A stretch of 64,000 nt of DNA from Sphingobium vermicomposti (GTDB taxonomy: Bacteria; Pseudomonadota; Alphaproteobacteria; Sphingomonadales; Sphingomonadaceae): assembly GCF_011762025.1 (NCBI RefSeq), contig NZ_JAASQR010000002.1:248001-312000 (forward strand), in the 5' to 3' direction. The notes under the pieces were generated by a model, which was given only the letters and a program-made list of their open reading frames with translations, searched no databases and was not told where the DNA came from. Of the stretch, positions 51,339-60,629 are shown in pieces. Made by a program: the position numbers and the translations under genes. The first letter of the stretch is position 1. Each line of letters starts with the position of its first letter.

Positions 51339-51812
51339 ATGCACGACTCAAACCCGAACAGTACCGCCAGCGTTGCTGGTCACCCGCTTCATCCTATGTT
51401 GATCCCCTTTCCAATCGCCTTCTTCGTTGGTGCCCTTGTGGTGGACATCGTCTACCGTCAGAGTTTGGATCCATTTTGGCCTGAGGCGGCGGCCTATCTT
51501 CTCGGGGCTGGCTTGGCCATGGCCGCGCTGGCGGCGCTAGCCGGTCTGACCGATTTTCTTGGTGACCGACGCATTCGCAGCTTGCGAGCTGCTTGGTACC
51601 ATCTCATTGGAAACGTCACAGTCGTGCTGATCGAGGCTATAAATCTATGGGGGCGTATAGAAGACGGGATAAGCTTCGTCCTTCCGGCTGGGCTTGGCCT
51701 TTCCATAGTCGCCACGCTCATGCTGTTGTTCAACGGCTGGAAGGGGTGGGAAATGGTTTACCGGCACCGCGTGGGCATTGCACAGGAAGCGAAAGACCTC
51801 ACATCCAGCTGA
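51339..51812 (+). CDS. DUF2231 membrane protein
   Basis: 157 residues with four helices. AGHPLHPMLIPFPIAFFVGA is the DUF2231 signature, and WYHLIGNVTVVLIEAINLWG a conserved helix. Histidines at helix ends are typical. GGGAGGGATCGCT precedes the ATG. Inner-membrane protein of unknown role, often near redox genes. Confidence 0.85.
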   Translation: MHDSNPNSTASVAGHPLHPMLIPFPIAFFVGALVVDIVYRQSLDPFWPEAAAYLLGAGLAMAALAALAGLTDFLGDRRIRSLRAAWYHLIGNVTVVLIEAINLWGRIEDGISFVLPAGLGLSIVATLMLLFNGWKGWEMVYRHRVGIAQEAKDLTSS

Positions 51813-52062
51813 ACAGAATGAAGCACTGTGTTGCTTCTAACATGTTCATCGGATCCAGCCAGCCGTCACCCTTTTCCTGCAAATTTTTAGACTGCAAAAG
51901 CTCTGCAAAACTAAAGGTGAACGGCGAAAGCATATCCAAGCAAGAACATTGTATTGAAGCGCAATAATATTAATTAGACTTTTCCTAATAGGAGGAGCAA
52001 CTTCGCAGTCAAAGGGAATGTGAACGGTCCCTAACATCAAACGGCAGCAAAAGGACTGTTAT

Positions 52063-52902
52063 ATGCTGGTCGACGAGGCGAACAGGCTACCGACCGATTG
52101 CGGGGCTCTAAACACCGCGCACGACAGTGAGCAGTCGGGCAGTACCGATCGCATACAGAAACCCGATGATACCCAGCGAATGCTTATTCTTGGCCAAATG
52201 AGTCGAGGGTTCGTGCACGACTTTAGGAACGTTCTTGGGGTGATTTCCGCAGCTGTACGTTTGGCTGAACGAAACGCTTCTGACCCTTCAGCGCTTGGCG
52301 GCTTTCTAACGGGAGCTCAGGAGGGGGTAGAACGCGGATTCCGGATGACAGCACGTCTGCTAGATTTTGCGAGCGGCCATGATTGCGACGTTCGCGCGCA
52401 GAATGTCAATGATGCTCTGGGGCGATTGCAATCGCTGTTGCAATATGCTGCTGGATCCGACATTCGAATTTTAATGCAGCTAGGTTCCGAAGTACCCGAT
52501 ATCGATTTGGAACTTTCACAATTCAATGCAGCAATAATGAATCTTGTCGTCAACTCTCGAGATGCGATGCCTAATGGTGGGATTATCGATATTAGCACTG
52601 CCTTGATCTCTCGATCTTTGTCACTCGATCACGAGCCTCAGCGCTATATACGCGTGCGAGTGAGAGATAACGGGACGGGCATGGATACGGACGTGAGTGG
52701 CAGAATTTTTGACCCATTCTTCACCACCAAGGCTGGAGCAGGTACCGGGTTGGGGGTCCCTCAAGTTGATGCTTTTATGAAGCAGGTCGGCGGCTCAATA
52801 AGTGTCGACACCGCACTGGGTGTCGGAACAACATTTGATCTCTTCTTTCCCGCTCCCGCCGCGGCTCGTGATGCCGACCATTCCATCTTGGCATCTAGAT
52901 GA
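52063..52902 (+). CDS. Orphan sensor-less histidine kinase
   Basis: 279 residues, soluble. The phospho-acceptor region reads MSRGFVHDFRNVLGVISAAV (H near 52). The ATPase has the N box NLVVNSRDAMPNGG, the G1 box RVRDNGTGMD, the F box IFDPFFTTK and the G2 box GAGTGLG. No PAS, GAF or membrane part precedes it; the first 40 residues are polar and probably unstructured. No response regulator is adjacent. It resembles the catalytic half of hybrid kinases that regulate stress responses; the partner is unknown. Confidence 0.85.
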   Translation: MLVDEANRLPTDCGALNTAHDSEQSGSTDRIQKPDDTQRMLILGQMSRGFVHDFRNVLGVISAAVRLAERNASDPSALGGFLTGAQEGVERGFRMTARLLDFASGHDCDVRAQNVNDALGRLQSLLQYAAGSDIRILMQLGSEVPDIDLELSQFNAAIMNLVVNSRDAMPNGGIIDISTALISRSLSLDHEPQRYIRVRVRDNGTGMDTDVSGRIFDPFFTTKAGAGTGLGVPQVDAFMKQVGGSISVDTALGVGTTFDLFFPAPAAARDADHSILASR

Positions 52903-53354
52903 ACCGGCAAAAAGGAAGACGGTGCCCGCAAAGGTTTGCCAACAGAATCGGCTGTCTCAGCCGGAGACGGGAGATTGGTATTCGAAAGACTGGCTTATCG
53001 CAGCGTGGGAGCGCTAAAACTGCCCCAGCCACGGCTGGTGAGTGTCATAGCCGCCGTGACGACGTATGCCCGAAGTGAGCGAATGAGGCGACATTCCTAC
53101 TTGCGCCCCAAGCAGGGTAAATTCACTAATGTCCAAATGAAAAGCTGGTGAATTGGATCGGCTTACTTACCATGCGTTATTGTAGTAACGTACCAACTAA
53201 ATCATCGCTGACCCTATCATAATTTGATGGATCATGATGTCTTATACTTCCCGCCTAAAAAAGTTCAAAAATAATTTGCCAGTGTCAAGTGTATTATCCG
53301 TCCACTAGAAAGTTCAAGAACAATGCTGCTACCCGGAGGGCGAAAACCTAATCG
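52903..53354. other. Intergenic stretch without a supported gene
   Basis: Nothing recognisable. The composition turns AT-rich after 53150. The end of the aspartyl protease gene on the minus strand lies just beyond. Confidence 0.3.
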
Positions 53355-54416
53355 TTAGCCAGGTATCGGATAATTACGACTGATTGAGCGCCCGTCGACA
53401 CTGACCACCGCATCATTGACGCGCAATCCTGCCTGCCATGCTGGACTTCCTTGTGCGACATGGGAGAAAACCAGCTTCTTTTCTTCGCGGCGGCCAGAGA
53501 TCCCGAGTCTGTCTCTCTGGATCTCGGAAGCCAGTATGTGTCGGTCCACTGCCGCTTGAAGTGACTTTCTACCTAAACTCAAAATCATGTGAAACGAGTG
53601 AAACAAGGGCCAGCCCAACGATATGGGCTCTGCTAGCTTCCAATTCTCCACTGCATGGACCGGAACATCATGTAGTTCGATCTCGCCGATTTGAACCGTG
53701 CGAAGTGAAAATGCGATATTGGTAAGGACGCCTTCCAGGCCGATAGATACGGGCGAAGACTGAATCCTTTCATAAAGCAGCCCATGCTCCCGTGCATAAT
53801 CCGCCGCGACGGTGATCGGCGTGTCGCTCCCTAAATCAAGTAGCGCTCTTACTCGTTGCCTTCCTTCCAGTGTAAGATCGATCGACGGAAAGGCAGCGCG
53901 CTCACCCTGCAGGGGCAGTGTGAAATCGGCTCTAAAATCCGTATCTTGTTGCTTTTTGAGCCAACGGACGCGGTCCCCGATGAAATCTACCTCGACATCG
54001 ATTATTCGAAGCACGTCGCGCCCAACGATCAAGGGAATGCGTTGACCGGACAGAGCGTCTAAGTCTGCCGCTCCATAGCTGTCGATGGGCAAATCGTGGA
54101 CGATCGTGCCGGCGGCCTCGATAGTTTGCGCACGATAGCTTAGCCCCGACACTCTACGGGTAAAGGATGTAGTTGAAGTTTTCCCAAGAGGTACAAGTCC
54201 TAATTCTCTCGCCAAGCTAGCGTTAATGATCGATCTAGAGGTGCCACTATCCACCAAAGCAGATACTGTCCTATCATTTAGCTTCACAGACGTGAAAATC
54301 ATGCGTCGACGTCGAAGATCCATCGGCTCCCAAGGGTTGCCGATCTCCTCTATCGCTCGAGTTTCAGCACAAGTTTTAGAAGGTAATGATAGTTTGCCGA
54401 GCAGTCGTTTTAACAA
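53355..54416 (-). CDS. Retropepsin-like aspartyl protease family protein with partial PDZ
   Basis: 353 residues. Two aspartyl protease-like units: VSALVDSGTSRSIINASLAR (about 55-75, complete active-site DSGTS) and RVRALLDLGSDTPITVAADY (about 185-205, DLGSD). A PDZ-like end follows (FSHVAQGSPAWQAGLRVNDA; VVSVDGRSI), and the frame stops eight residues later (RNYPIPG), so the PDZ lacks its last strands and helix. There is no signal peptide, unlike the usual exported members. A 3' truncation is likely. Substrate unknown. Confidence 0.75.
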   Translation of the reverse strand: MLKRLLGKLSLPSKTCAETRAIEEIGNPWEPMDLRRRRMIFTSVKLNDRTVSALVDSGTSRSIINASLARELGLVPLGKTSTTSFTRRVSGLSYRAQTIEAAGTIVHDLPIDSYGAADLDALSGQRIPLIVGRDVLRIIDVEVDFIGDRVRWLKKQQDTDFRADFTLPLQGERAAFPSIDLTLEGRQRVRALLDLGSDTPITVAADYAREHGLLYERIQSSPVSIGLEGVLTNIAFSLRTVQIGEIELHDVPVHAVENWKLAEPISLGWPLFHSFHMILSLGRKSLQAAVDRHILASEIQRDRLGISGRREEKKLVFSHVAQGSPAWQAGLRVNDAVVSVDGRSISRNYPIPG

Positions 54417-55042
54417 GCGCGCCTCACAAGCTTTATTACCACCGAAAACGATCTTGTTTCGAGATCGTATCTAGTCAGTGTAAGAAACCAATAATAGTCA
54501 CCAAAGAAATATAGCTTAGTCCATATCAATCGAGGATCTACTATCATTTGAAGTTCAAACTAAACATTTTACAATATTATATAGAGGACTATATTTATAT
54601 ATCTGAGGCGTCGCCCTTCTCCTGATGGGCGTGCCGCCTGCACTCGATTCACTCACAAAGCATCCCATTTGAAATCTTGAGAGAGGTAATCGACATCACG
54701 GCGTATTTCGCTTTGTGGACGCTCAACTTAAGCGGGTCGTGCCGCTTTGAACTGCGTGCTGGAGTACCCTCGACATATTTAGGGATGCAGGAGCGAAATG
54801 CTGAGACGGTGGCATAACCTCGTTTAGCAAGATGCTTAAACTCTGAGCAGATAATGATAGAAGACTATTACCCAGCGAAGGAAATTTAAACAGTCTTTTT
54901 CCCAAAAGGAAAAGCGGTGAACTCCGCTAGGGAACGCAAAATAACGGTGGGTTCAGCGATGAATCGATGGTTTTAAATGCGTGCTAGGTCTTCACTACCA
55001 GCGCTTGCCCGTGGATGTGTTTTGGAATCCGCATCAGCTACT
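54417..55042. other. AT-rich intergenic stretch
   Basis: About 630 bp, AT-rich around 54480-54600 and 54820-54900. No frame has a plausible start and protein-like sequence, and no repeat was recognised. It may contain the promoter of the protease gene. Confidence 0.3.
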
Positions 55043-55306
55043 TTACGGCTGAATAACCTCACGTACCTCGTCATGGACGGGGAACGCGGGCTCTGATGTC
55101 GCCGTTGCCGGAATTTGATCGCTGATCAGAATGGCGAATTTAGCTCCAGCGTAGCAGATCCCCGGTTGATGCCACGCACGTGTCACAACTAGGATCTTGC
55201 CGTTGAGTTCAACTCGCTCTCCCGGTGTGGGGGGGCGCAAAAAATGGAAGCGGCCAGCGGGTGTGGCATTCTTATGGTCGCGGCCATTGAAGACATCGAT
55301 CAGCAT
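55043..55306 (-). CDS. Small hypothetical protein
   Basis: 87 residues, beta-rich: AGRFHFLRPPTPGERVELNG, then ILVVTRAWHQPGICYAGAKF and AILISD. No family recognised. It is separated from the carbonic anhydrase operon by about 130 bp on the same strand. Confidence 0.5.
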   Translation of the reverse strand: MLIDVFNGRDHKNATPAGRFHFLRPPTPGERVELNGKILVVTRAWHQPGICYAGAKFAILISDQIPATATSEPAFPVHDEVREVIQP

Positions 55307-55434
55307 CTCGTTTCATCTCCAGCAGATTGAAATAGGTAATGTGCCGCGTATTTTTTCGTCACAGCTAATCTCCAGACTTAGGAGAAGTGGACGTAGCGGG
55401 CCAGCAGTCGAAAAATTGTAGCGCGACTCGACGG

Positions 55435-55833
55435 TTAGTGATCACGTGCGGCTCCGGCAAGGCGCGCGCTCAAAGCAGCGATGCAGAGCGCAATTACATG
55501 ATCTCTATGTCCGTCCGCCCACGTGCCGTCCGGGCCTAGTACGGCCGTACTCGCGCCAGTTTCTTCGATCCAAAAGCCTGGAGGGACGAGTGTTGCGGCA
55601 GCCGAGCGGGCTTCTGAATAGCGTAGGGCACGCACGCGTGTGCCGTCGGCTTGAATCCAGATCCCGGTGTCTGCATCCTGCAGTTCAATCAGGGATGGAA
55701 ACACAGCCAAGGCGATCTGTGCATCCAGCGCACGGCTCGGCGCCGTGGCTCGTCTGCAGGCTGCGATGGCGCCAGCCAATGCTACGGTGCGGGTGTCGGT
55801 ATCCGAATATGAGGAGGAACGAGGCATGCTCAT
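55435..55833 (-). CDS. Hypothetical protein coupled to carbonic anhydrase
   Basis: 132 residues, unrecognised. ATG 55833 overlaps the carbonic anhydrase stop (ATGA). Middle and end read RALDAQIALAVFPSLIELQD, GFWIEETGASTAVLGPDGTW and HVIALCIAALSARLAGAA. No signal peptide or membrane span is certain. The coupling is the only clue to its role. Confidence 0.6.
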   Translation of the reverse strand: MSMPRSSSYSDTDTRTVALAGAIAACRRATAPSRALDAQIALAVFPSLIELQDADTGIWIQADGTRVRALRYSEARSAAATLVPPGFWIEETGASTAVLGPDGTWADGHRDHVIALCIAALSARLAGAARDH

Positions 55834-56522
55834 CTTGCGGGCTTCACGTTGTCGTGTCGTGGCAGACCTTCGGCGTGTCGAGAGACGGGCTCGCACACAG
55901 TGCGCAACAATCCATCGCTGATTGCGTAGATCCATCCGTGCAGTGTCACGTCAGCTTGCGCTTCCCACGCGGCGCGCACGATACGGTTGCTTGTGAGGGC
56001 TTTTACCTGGGCGACGACGTTGCGTTCGCAGAGGGCGTCAGCGTCCGCTTGCGTGGGCGCGGCTTCGCAGGGATGCTGATGATGCACCGCCCTTACGGGG
56101 GCGAGCCAATCGCCGATTGCATCGTGAGTGTCAGGTGCCATGGCAGCCTGAACGCCGCCACAGCCGTAGTGACCCACTACTATGACGTGTCGAACGCGCA
56201 GCACATCGATTGCGAATTGTAACGCCGATGCGAAATTGGGATCATCCTCGATCGCAAGATTGGCAACGTTGCGATGTACGAACATCTCGCCGGGATCGAG
56301 GTTTACAATTTCAGTCGCGGGCACGCGGCTGTCTGAACAGCCTATCCAAAAGTAGCTGGGCCTCTGCTGGTCAACAAGCCGGCTGAAGAAGCTAGGATCA
56401 GCCAAGGTCTTGGATTGAGCCCATGCTCGGTTGCGGGTGAATAGGGCAGTCAGGTCATCACTGTTGTCGCGCTTAGTGGCCGCGTGCATTGCGTCTGCCG
56501 ACTTTTCCCCAAAATCCGTCAT
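55830..56522 (-). CDS. can: Beta-class carbonic anhydrase
   Basis: 230 residues. Zinc ligands are C62, H120 and C123 (YFWIGCSDSRVPA; VVGHYGCGGVQAA), and D64/R66 of CSDSR form the catalytic dyad. It interconverts CO2 and bicarbonate in the cytosol. It is translationally coupled to the peroxiredoxin upstream and the unknown gene downstream (both ATGA). Confidence 0.93.
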   Translation of the reverse strand: MTDFGEKSADAMHAATKRDNSDDLTALFTRNRAWAQSKTLADPSFFSRLVDQQRPSYFWIGCSDSRVPATEIVNLDPGEMFVHRNVANLAIEDDPNFASALQFAIDVLRVRHVIVVGHYGCGGVQAAMAPDTHDAIGDWLAPVRAVHHQHPCEAAPTQADADALCERNVVAQVKALTSNRIVRAAWEAQADVTLHGWIYAISDGLLRTVCEPVSRHAEGLPRHDNVKPAR

Positions 56523-57160
56523 TGAGCAGCTTCCTCGAGGTCGACGACTCTCAAATATGGTTTCAAAGTCTTGTAGCCTTGTGGGAACAGGCGTGAGGCC
56601 TCTTCATTAGATAGTTTGGGCGAGATCACCACAGGCTCGCCCGGCTTCCAGTTGACAGGTGTGGCGATGCTGCGCGCGTCTGTAAGCTGAAGACTGTCAA
56701 TTGCACGCAGGATTTCTGCGAAATTACGCCCGGTCGATGGCGGATAGGTCAGGATGAGACGAACCTTGCGCGATGGGTCTATGACAAACACCGAACGAAC
56801 CGTGACAGTCGGATCGCTCTCAGGATGGATCATATCGTACAGCGTAGAAACTCGGGCGTCGGGATCTGCGATCATTGGAAAATAGAGCTTCGCGCCCTGT
56901 GTTTCCTCTATGTCGCTCTCCCATCGGCGATGTGCTTCTACCGGATCGACGGAAAGTCCGATCGGCTTGACGTTGCGCTTGTCCCATTCGGGCCGAAGCT
57001 TGGCAACCTCGCCGAGCTCAGTGGTGCACACTGGAGTGAAATTTTTGGGATGGCTGAATAATACGCCCCAGCTTGACCCAAGCCAGTCGTGGAACCGTAG
57101 GACGCCATGTGTGCTGTTCTCTTCGAAATCGGGGGCAATCTGCCCAAGCTGGATGGTCAT
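56519..57160 (-). CDS. 1-Cys peroxiredoxin (Prx6 family)
   Basis: 213 residues from ATG 57160, with GAAGGAGTGTCC upstream. FSHPKNFTPVCTTELGEVAK carries the peroxidatic cysteine (near 48), and the C-terminal half has the long Prx6 extension (VNWKPGEPVVISPKLSNEEA). It reduces hydrogen or organic peroxides in the cytosol. It is the first gene of a three-gene operon with carbonic anhydrase. An AAGCAAATGAAT site at 57210 is shared with the first LysR promoter. Confidence 0.92.
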   Translation of the reverse strand: MTIQLGQIAPDFEENSTHGVLRFHDWLGSSWGVLFSHPKNFTPVCTTELGEVAKLRPEWDKRNVKPIGLSVDPVEAHRRWESDIEETQGAKLYFPMIADPDARVSTLYDMIHPESDPTVTVRSVFVIDPSRKVRLILTYPPSTGRNFAEILRAIDSLQLTDARSIATPVNWKPGEPVVISPKLSNEEASRLFPQGYKTLKPYLRVVDLEEAAQ

Positions 57161-57209
57161 GGACACTCCTTCACGATGGCCAGCCCATTGTGGAGTGAAT
57201 AAAAGCATC

Positions 57210-57227
57210 AAGCAAATGAATGATATT
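57210..57227. promoter_or_regulatory. Shared LysR-site candidate upstream of the peroxiredoxin operon
   Basis: AAGCAAATGAATGATATT differs at only three of 18 positions from the element at 57913-57930 before the first LysR gene. It overlaps an inverted repeat ATGAAT-GAT-ATTCAT (57216-57230) and lies 50 bp upstream of the peroxiredoxin start. Confidence 0.45.
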
Positions 57228-57478
57228 CATACTTTACCACAACAACCTTGTTATAAATTATCGCCCTGCTCACGCCCGACGCAATACTGCTACCGCCGAG
57301 GCAAGCCTAAACTGTGGTCCTCTGCTGGTCGGACCACTTGTGAGCAGCCCCATCAATAATAGGATCGACCGTATAGCTTCTGTCACCGTGACTCCAGTAA
57401 CAGGCTGTGGCGGGGAGATCCCGCTCTTCTCTTATTCTGATCGAGTTCCATGATCCCTCCGCGTCACCTCAGTCTGCT

Positions 57479-57829
57479 TCATCGCTGACCGGGCCCCTGA
57501 TTGCCATCCTTGCGGATCGAAGGGTTTGATAGTTGGGAGTCTGGCGGCCAAACTGAGGCTATATCGAACGGAGGTGGGATTTCATTTGATCTTTCACGTG
57601 CATTGTCCAGCCTTGACCAATTAAAGAGTCCGGCGGCGATGCCAACGCAAACGCCAGCGAAGAACACAATCGCCACAATGCCGATTTCGGTGCTGGAAAC
57701 TATTCGAGTCCGGAAACACAACACACCGATACCTATGATGATCAGAAGAATAGGTAGTGTCCATATTGCTGCATACTGCTGGCAGCTTCTACGCGGGTGC
57801 TCGGGCCTGAATGATCTTGGATGTCTCAT
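57479..57829 (-). CDS. Small two-helix membrane protein
   Basis: 116 residues. Two helices (AIWTLPILLIIIGIGVLCFR; IGIVAIVFFAGVCVGIAAGL) are joined by a short loop and flanked by a basic N-terminus and a polar C-terminus. No family recognised. It lies alone on the minus strand between the peroxiredoxin operon and the LysR genes. Confidence 0.5.
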   Translation of the reverse strand: MRHPRSFRPEHPRRSCQQYAAIWTLPILLIIIGIGVLCFRTRIVSSTEIGIVAIVFFAGVCVGIAAGLFNWSRLDNARERSNEIPPPFDIASVWPPDSQLSNPSIRKDGNQGPGQR

Positions 57830-57912
57830 CTTGCATCCTGCTCGAACTACGAAATTTCAGCCTTAGGCTGCATGTCCCTTGCGCGGGCAATATCGGTCAG
57901 TTAGGATATATG

Positions 57913-57930
57913 AAGCAAACGAATATTATT
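57913..57930. promoter_or_regulatory. Shared LysR-site candidate upstream of the first LysR gene
   Basis: AAGCAAACGAATATTATT, 15 of 18 identical to 57210-57227, is placed 28 bp before the LysR start, where autoregulatory sites of this family usually lie. Confidence 0.45.
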
Positions 57931-57957
57931 GCGCTATAGGAATAAGGAGTTTGCTGG

Positions 57958-58806
57958 ATGGATATCAGCGTCGCCCGCACCTTTTTGGAAGTGGTGAAAA
58001 CCGGCAGCTTCGTAGGTGCGGCGGCCAATCTCCATTTAACCCAGACGGCGATTAGTGCTCGCATCCGCGTGTTGGAGGAGCAACTAGATGGGCCGCTGTT
58101 TGTCCGCAATAAGGCTGGCGCGAGACTAACCCCCGCCGGAGAGCAGTTCCTGCGATTTGCAACCACTTTGGTTCAGGTTTGGGCCCGGGCTCAACAAGCA
58201 GTGGCTTTGCCGCCGGGACGGGAAACGGTGGTGACTGTGGGAGCCGAGCTTAGTTTATGGAGTCCCCTCTTGCGACACTGGCTTCTTTGGATGCGGCGCG
58301 AATGCCCAGGAATTGCTGTGCGTACGCATATCGATGGGTCTGAACGCCTCATGGAGCAGGTTCAAGAAGGCTCGCTGGATGTTGCTGTGCTTTATGCGGC
58401 CCCGAGCCGACCAGGAATCATTGCGGAACTCCTCTTTGAAGAGAAGCTGGTTTTAGTTCGCACGACACCGACCGATCTGCCTCTCGCGCGAGAGGATCAT
58501 GTGCAGGTGGATTGGGGCGAGGAATTTGCCGCGAGTCACCAGGCGGCCTTTCCCGACGAACCCAATGCCGTGGTGTCGATCAGTTATGGTCCGTTAGCCC
58601 TCGATTATATCCTTGCTACTGGCGGGAGCGGCTACTTTCGCGAGGGCTTCATTCGTTCTTATCTTGACGAGGGACGACTTGCGCTCGTTCCGAATAGCCC
58701 TGAGTTCTCCTACTCCGCCTATGTGGTTCATTCGACCAAAGCCGATCAAGAGGTGATGGACCGCATCCGAACAGGCCTCCGGGAGGCTGCTCTGGTTTCA
58801 GTGTGA
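57958..58806 (+). CDS. LysR-family regulator, copy 1
   Basis: 282 residues. The HTH occupies about 1-60 (ARTFLEVVKTGSFVGAAANL; LTQTAISARIRVLEEQLDGP); the rest is the substrate-binding-like effector domain. AAGGAGTTTGCTGG gives a strong ribosome site. The protein is nearly collinear with that at 59562 through its full length, so a recent tandem duplication is likely. The binding-site candidate upstream is shared with the peroxiredoxin operon, suggesting control of oxidative defence; the effector is unknown. Confidence 0.9.
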   Translation: MDISVARTFLEVVKTGSFVGAAANLHLTQTAISARIRVLEEQLDGPLFVRNKAGARLTPAGEQFLRFATTLVQVWARAQQAVALPPGRETVVTVGAELSLWSPLLRHWLLWMRRECPGIAVRTHIDGSERLMEQVQEGSLDVAVLYAAPSRPGIIAELLFEEKLVLVRTTPTDLPLAREDHVQVDWGEEFAASHQAAFPDEPNAVVSISYGPLALDYILATGGSGYFREGFIRSYLDEGRLALVPNSPEFSYSAYVVHSTKADQEVMDRIRTGLREAALVSV

Positions 58807-58816
58807 CAGGTGATCC

Positions 58817-59311
58817 ATGATCTCAAACGAGCCGTCGTCTCCGGTCTGCTATATGGCCGAGGGTGACGACATATATATGGGCTACATCGGCCGCGATGAA
58901 CTTCTGAACGAGCTTAATGCGTTGCTTGAAGCCGAGCGAGCGGGCGCTAAAGTTGCGCTTGCCAGCAGCCTTATATCGGCCCCGCCCGCATACACCGAGC
59001 TCATGCTCGTGGTCCGTGACGATGAAGCACGTTGGTGCGCTATGCTGGCAGAGCAAATCCGTAAGCTTGAAGCGACACCATCTCGCAGAACCGGTGCATT
59101 TCGGGAAAAGGCGCTGGCGGTCTCGGAACCTTATGATCGGCTGGCGCTCCTCAATCGTGGCCAGGCATGGGTCATCCGCAAGCTTGAAAAGTTGCTGCCG
59201 CGCGTCCGCGACGAGCATCTGCACCGCGCCCTGAAAGAGATGCTGGAAAGTCATCAAGACAATGTCCGGAAAGCCGCTGGCCTCCTTGATCCTGAACATC
59301 CCGGCCATTGA
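58817..59311 (+). CDS. DUF6306/ferritin-like protein
   Basis: 164 residues, all helical. LLNELNALLEAERAGAKVAL is an ERAGA-type helix, and later acids and histidines (RDDEARWCAMLAEQIRKLEA; DEHLHRALKEMLESHQDNVR) could form a metal site as in ferritin-like bundles. It starts 10 bp after copy 1 of the LysR gene with CAGGTGATCC upstream, so the two are co-transcribed. A role in metal or oxidative stress is inferred. Confidence 0.75.
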   Translation: MISNEPSSPVCYMAEGDDIYMGYIGRDELLNELNALLEAERAGAKVALASSLISAPPAYTELMLVVRDDEARWCAMLAEQIRKLEATPSRRTGAFREKALAVSEPYDRLALLNRGQAWVIRKLEKLLPRVRDEHLHRALKEMLESHQDNVRKAAGLLDPEHPGH

Positions 59312-59561
59312 AACCACCGGTCGCGTTGTTCCTCCATGTCAACGCCAAGCTGCCAAGGCGGTATGCCCCGCCATTTTTGAGAAGGTGCAGGGCTAACGCG
59401 GGCGCCACAAACCTGCGGTTCGTAGGGCAAATTCCTTTCGAGGTCCCGAGATTATCAGGCACTCAGATCGCTGCTGCAGCGGCCTTGAGCGAGCGCAAAT
59501 CCATCGCTATGGCCCCTCCAGATCACATATGAATACGCATTAAGCGTAAGGAAATCATTGC

Positions 59562-60410
59562 ATGGACATCGCCATTGCGCGGACTTTTCTCGAGGTGGTG
59601 AAGACCGGCAGCTTTGTAGGTGCCGCCTCCAATCTCAATCTCACCCAAACCGCAGTCAGCGCCCGCATCCGGGTTTTAGAGGAGCAGCTCGATTGTGCGG
59701 TATTCATCCGCAACAAGGCTGGAGCCAAACTGACCCCTGCTGGCGAGCAGTTCCTTAGGTTCGCTACCACGCTGGTCCAAGTCTGGGCCCGCGCCCAACG
59801 CGCAGTCGCTCTGCCACCGGGTCGGGAGACCGTAGTCACGGCGGGAGTGGAGCTTAGCCTCTGGAACCCGCTTCTTCGCCACTGGCTGCTTTGGATGCGG
59901 CGCGAGTGTCCTGAGATTGCGGTTCGAACACAGATCGACGCAGCTGAGAACCTAATGGAGCAGGTCCAAGATGGATCACTTGATGTCGCGATTCTCTACG
60001 CCGCGCCGCATCGGCCAGGCGTGGTCGCTGAGCTGCTGTTCGAAGAAAAGCTGGTGATGGTGAGAACTCCACCCACTGCTGCTCCACTCTCGCCGCAGGA
60101 CCATGTGCAGATTGATTGGGGCGACGAGTTTGCGGCGAGTTTCCAAGCAGCATTCCCTGATCATCCTAATGCTGTCGTTTCGATCAGCTATGGTCCTTTA
60201 GCATTGGAATACATTCTAGCGGCAGGTGGCAGCGGATATTTCCGGAAAGGCTTTGTGCGGCCCTACCTCGAGGACAACCGTCTTGCGCTGGTCCAAAACA
60301 GTCCTGAATTTTCCTATTCGGCTTATGTTGTGCACTCCACCAAAGCCGATCCCGGGGTGATGGACCGTATTCGTGAGGGGCTTCATGTCGCCGCCAAGAT
60401 CGCGGTCTGA
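59562..60410 (+). CDS. LysR-family regulator, copy 2
   Basis: 282 residues, same length and domain layout as the gene at 57958 and about four-fifths identical to it by eye. HTH residues 15-55 are almost the same (KTGSFVGAASNLNLTQTAVS), so both should bind very similar sites. Differences cluster in the effector domain (for example the 175-185 region), which may change the signal. The start follows AAGGAAATCATTGC. Confidence 0.9.
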   Translation: MDIAIARTFLEVVKTGSFVGAASNLNLTQTAVSARIRVLEEQLDCAVFIRNKAGAKLTPAGEQFLRFATTLVQVWARAQRAVALPPGRETVVTAGVELSLWNPLLRHWLLWMRRECPEIAVRTQIDAAENLMEQVQDGSLDVAILYAAPHRPGVVAELLFEEKLVMVRTPPTAAPLSPQDHVQIDWGDEFAASFQAAFPDHPNAVVSISYGPLALEYILAAGGSGYFRKGFVRPYLEDNRLALVQNSPEFSYSAYVVHSTKADPGVMDRIREGLHVAAKIAV

Positions 60411-60629
60411 ACCGAGCCTTCATCGTTGGATATGGGTCAAGCGTTCGTTGCACAAGCCACCGGCAGGGACGCGTGACATCCTGGGTTGTGTATCGTGAGG
60501 AGATCCGGCGGTTGCGCCTGCAGATCTTGAAGATTTCACAACATTTATCGATATCGTTACTTTGCAGAACGGGCCTGTGTACTGTTAGAGGGCGAGGTTC
60601 GCCAAAAGATCATTTTGGTTGAAAGTCCT

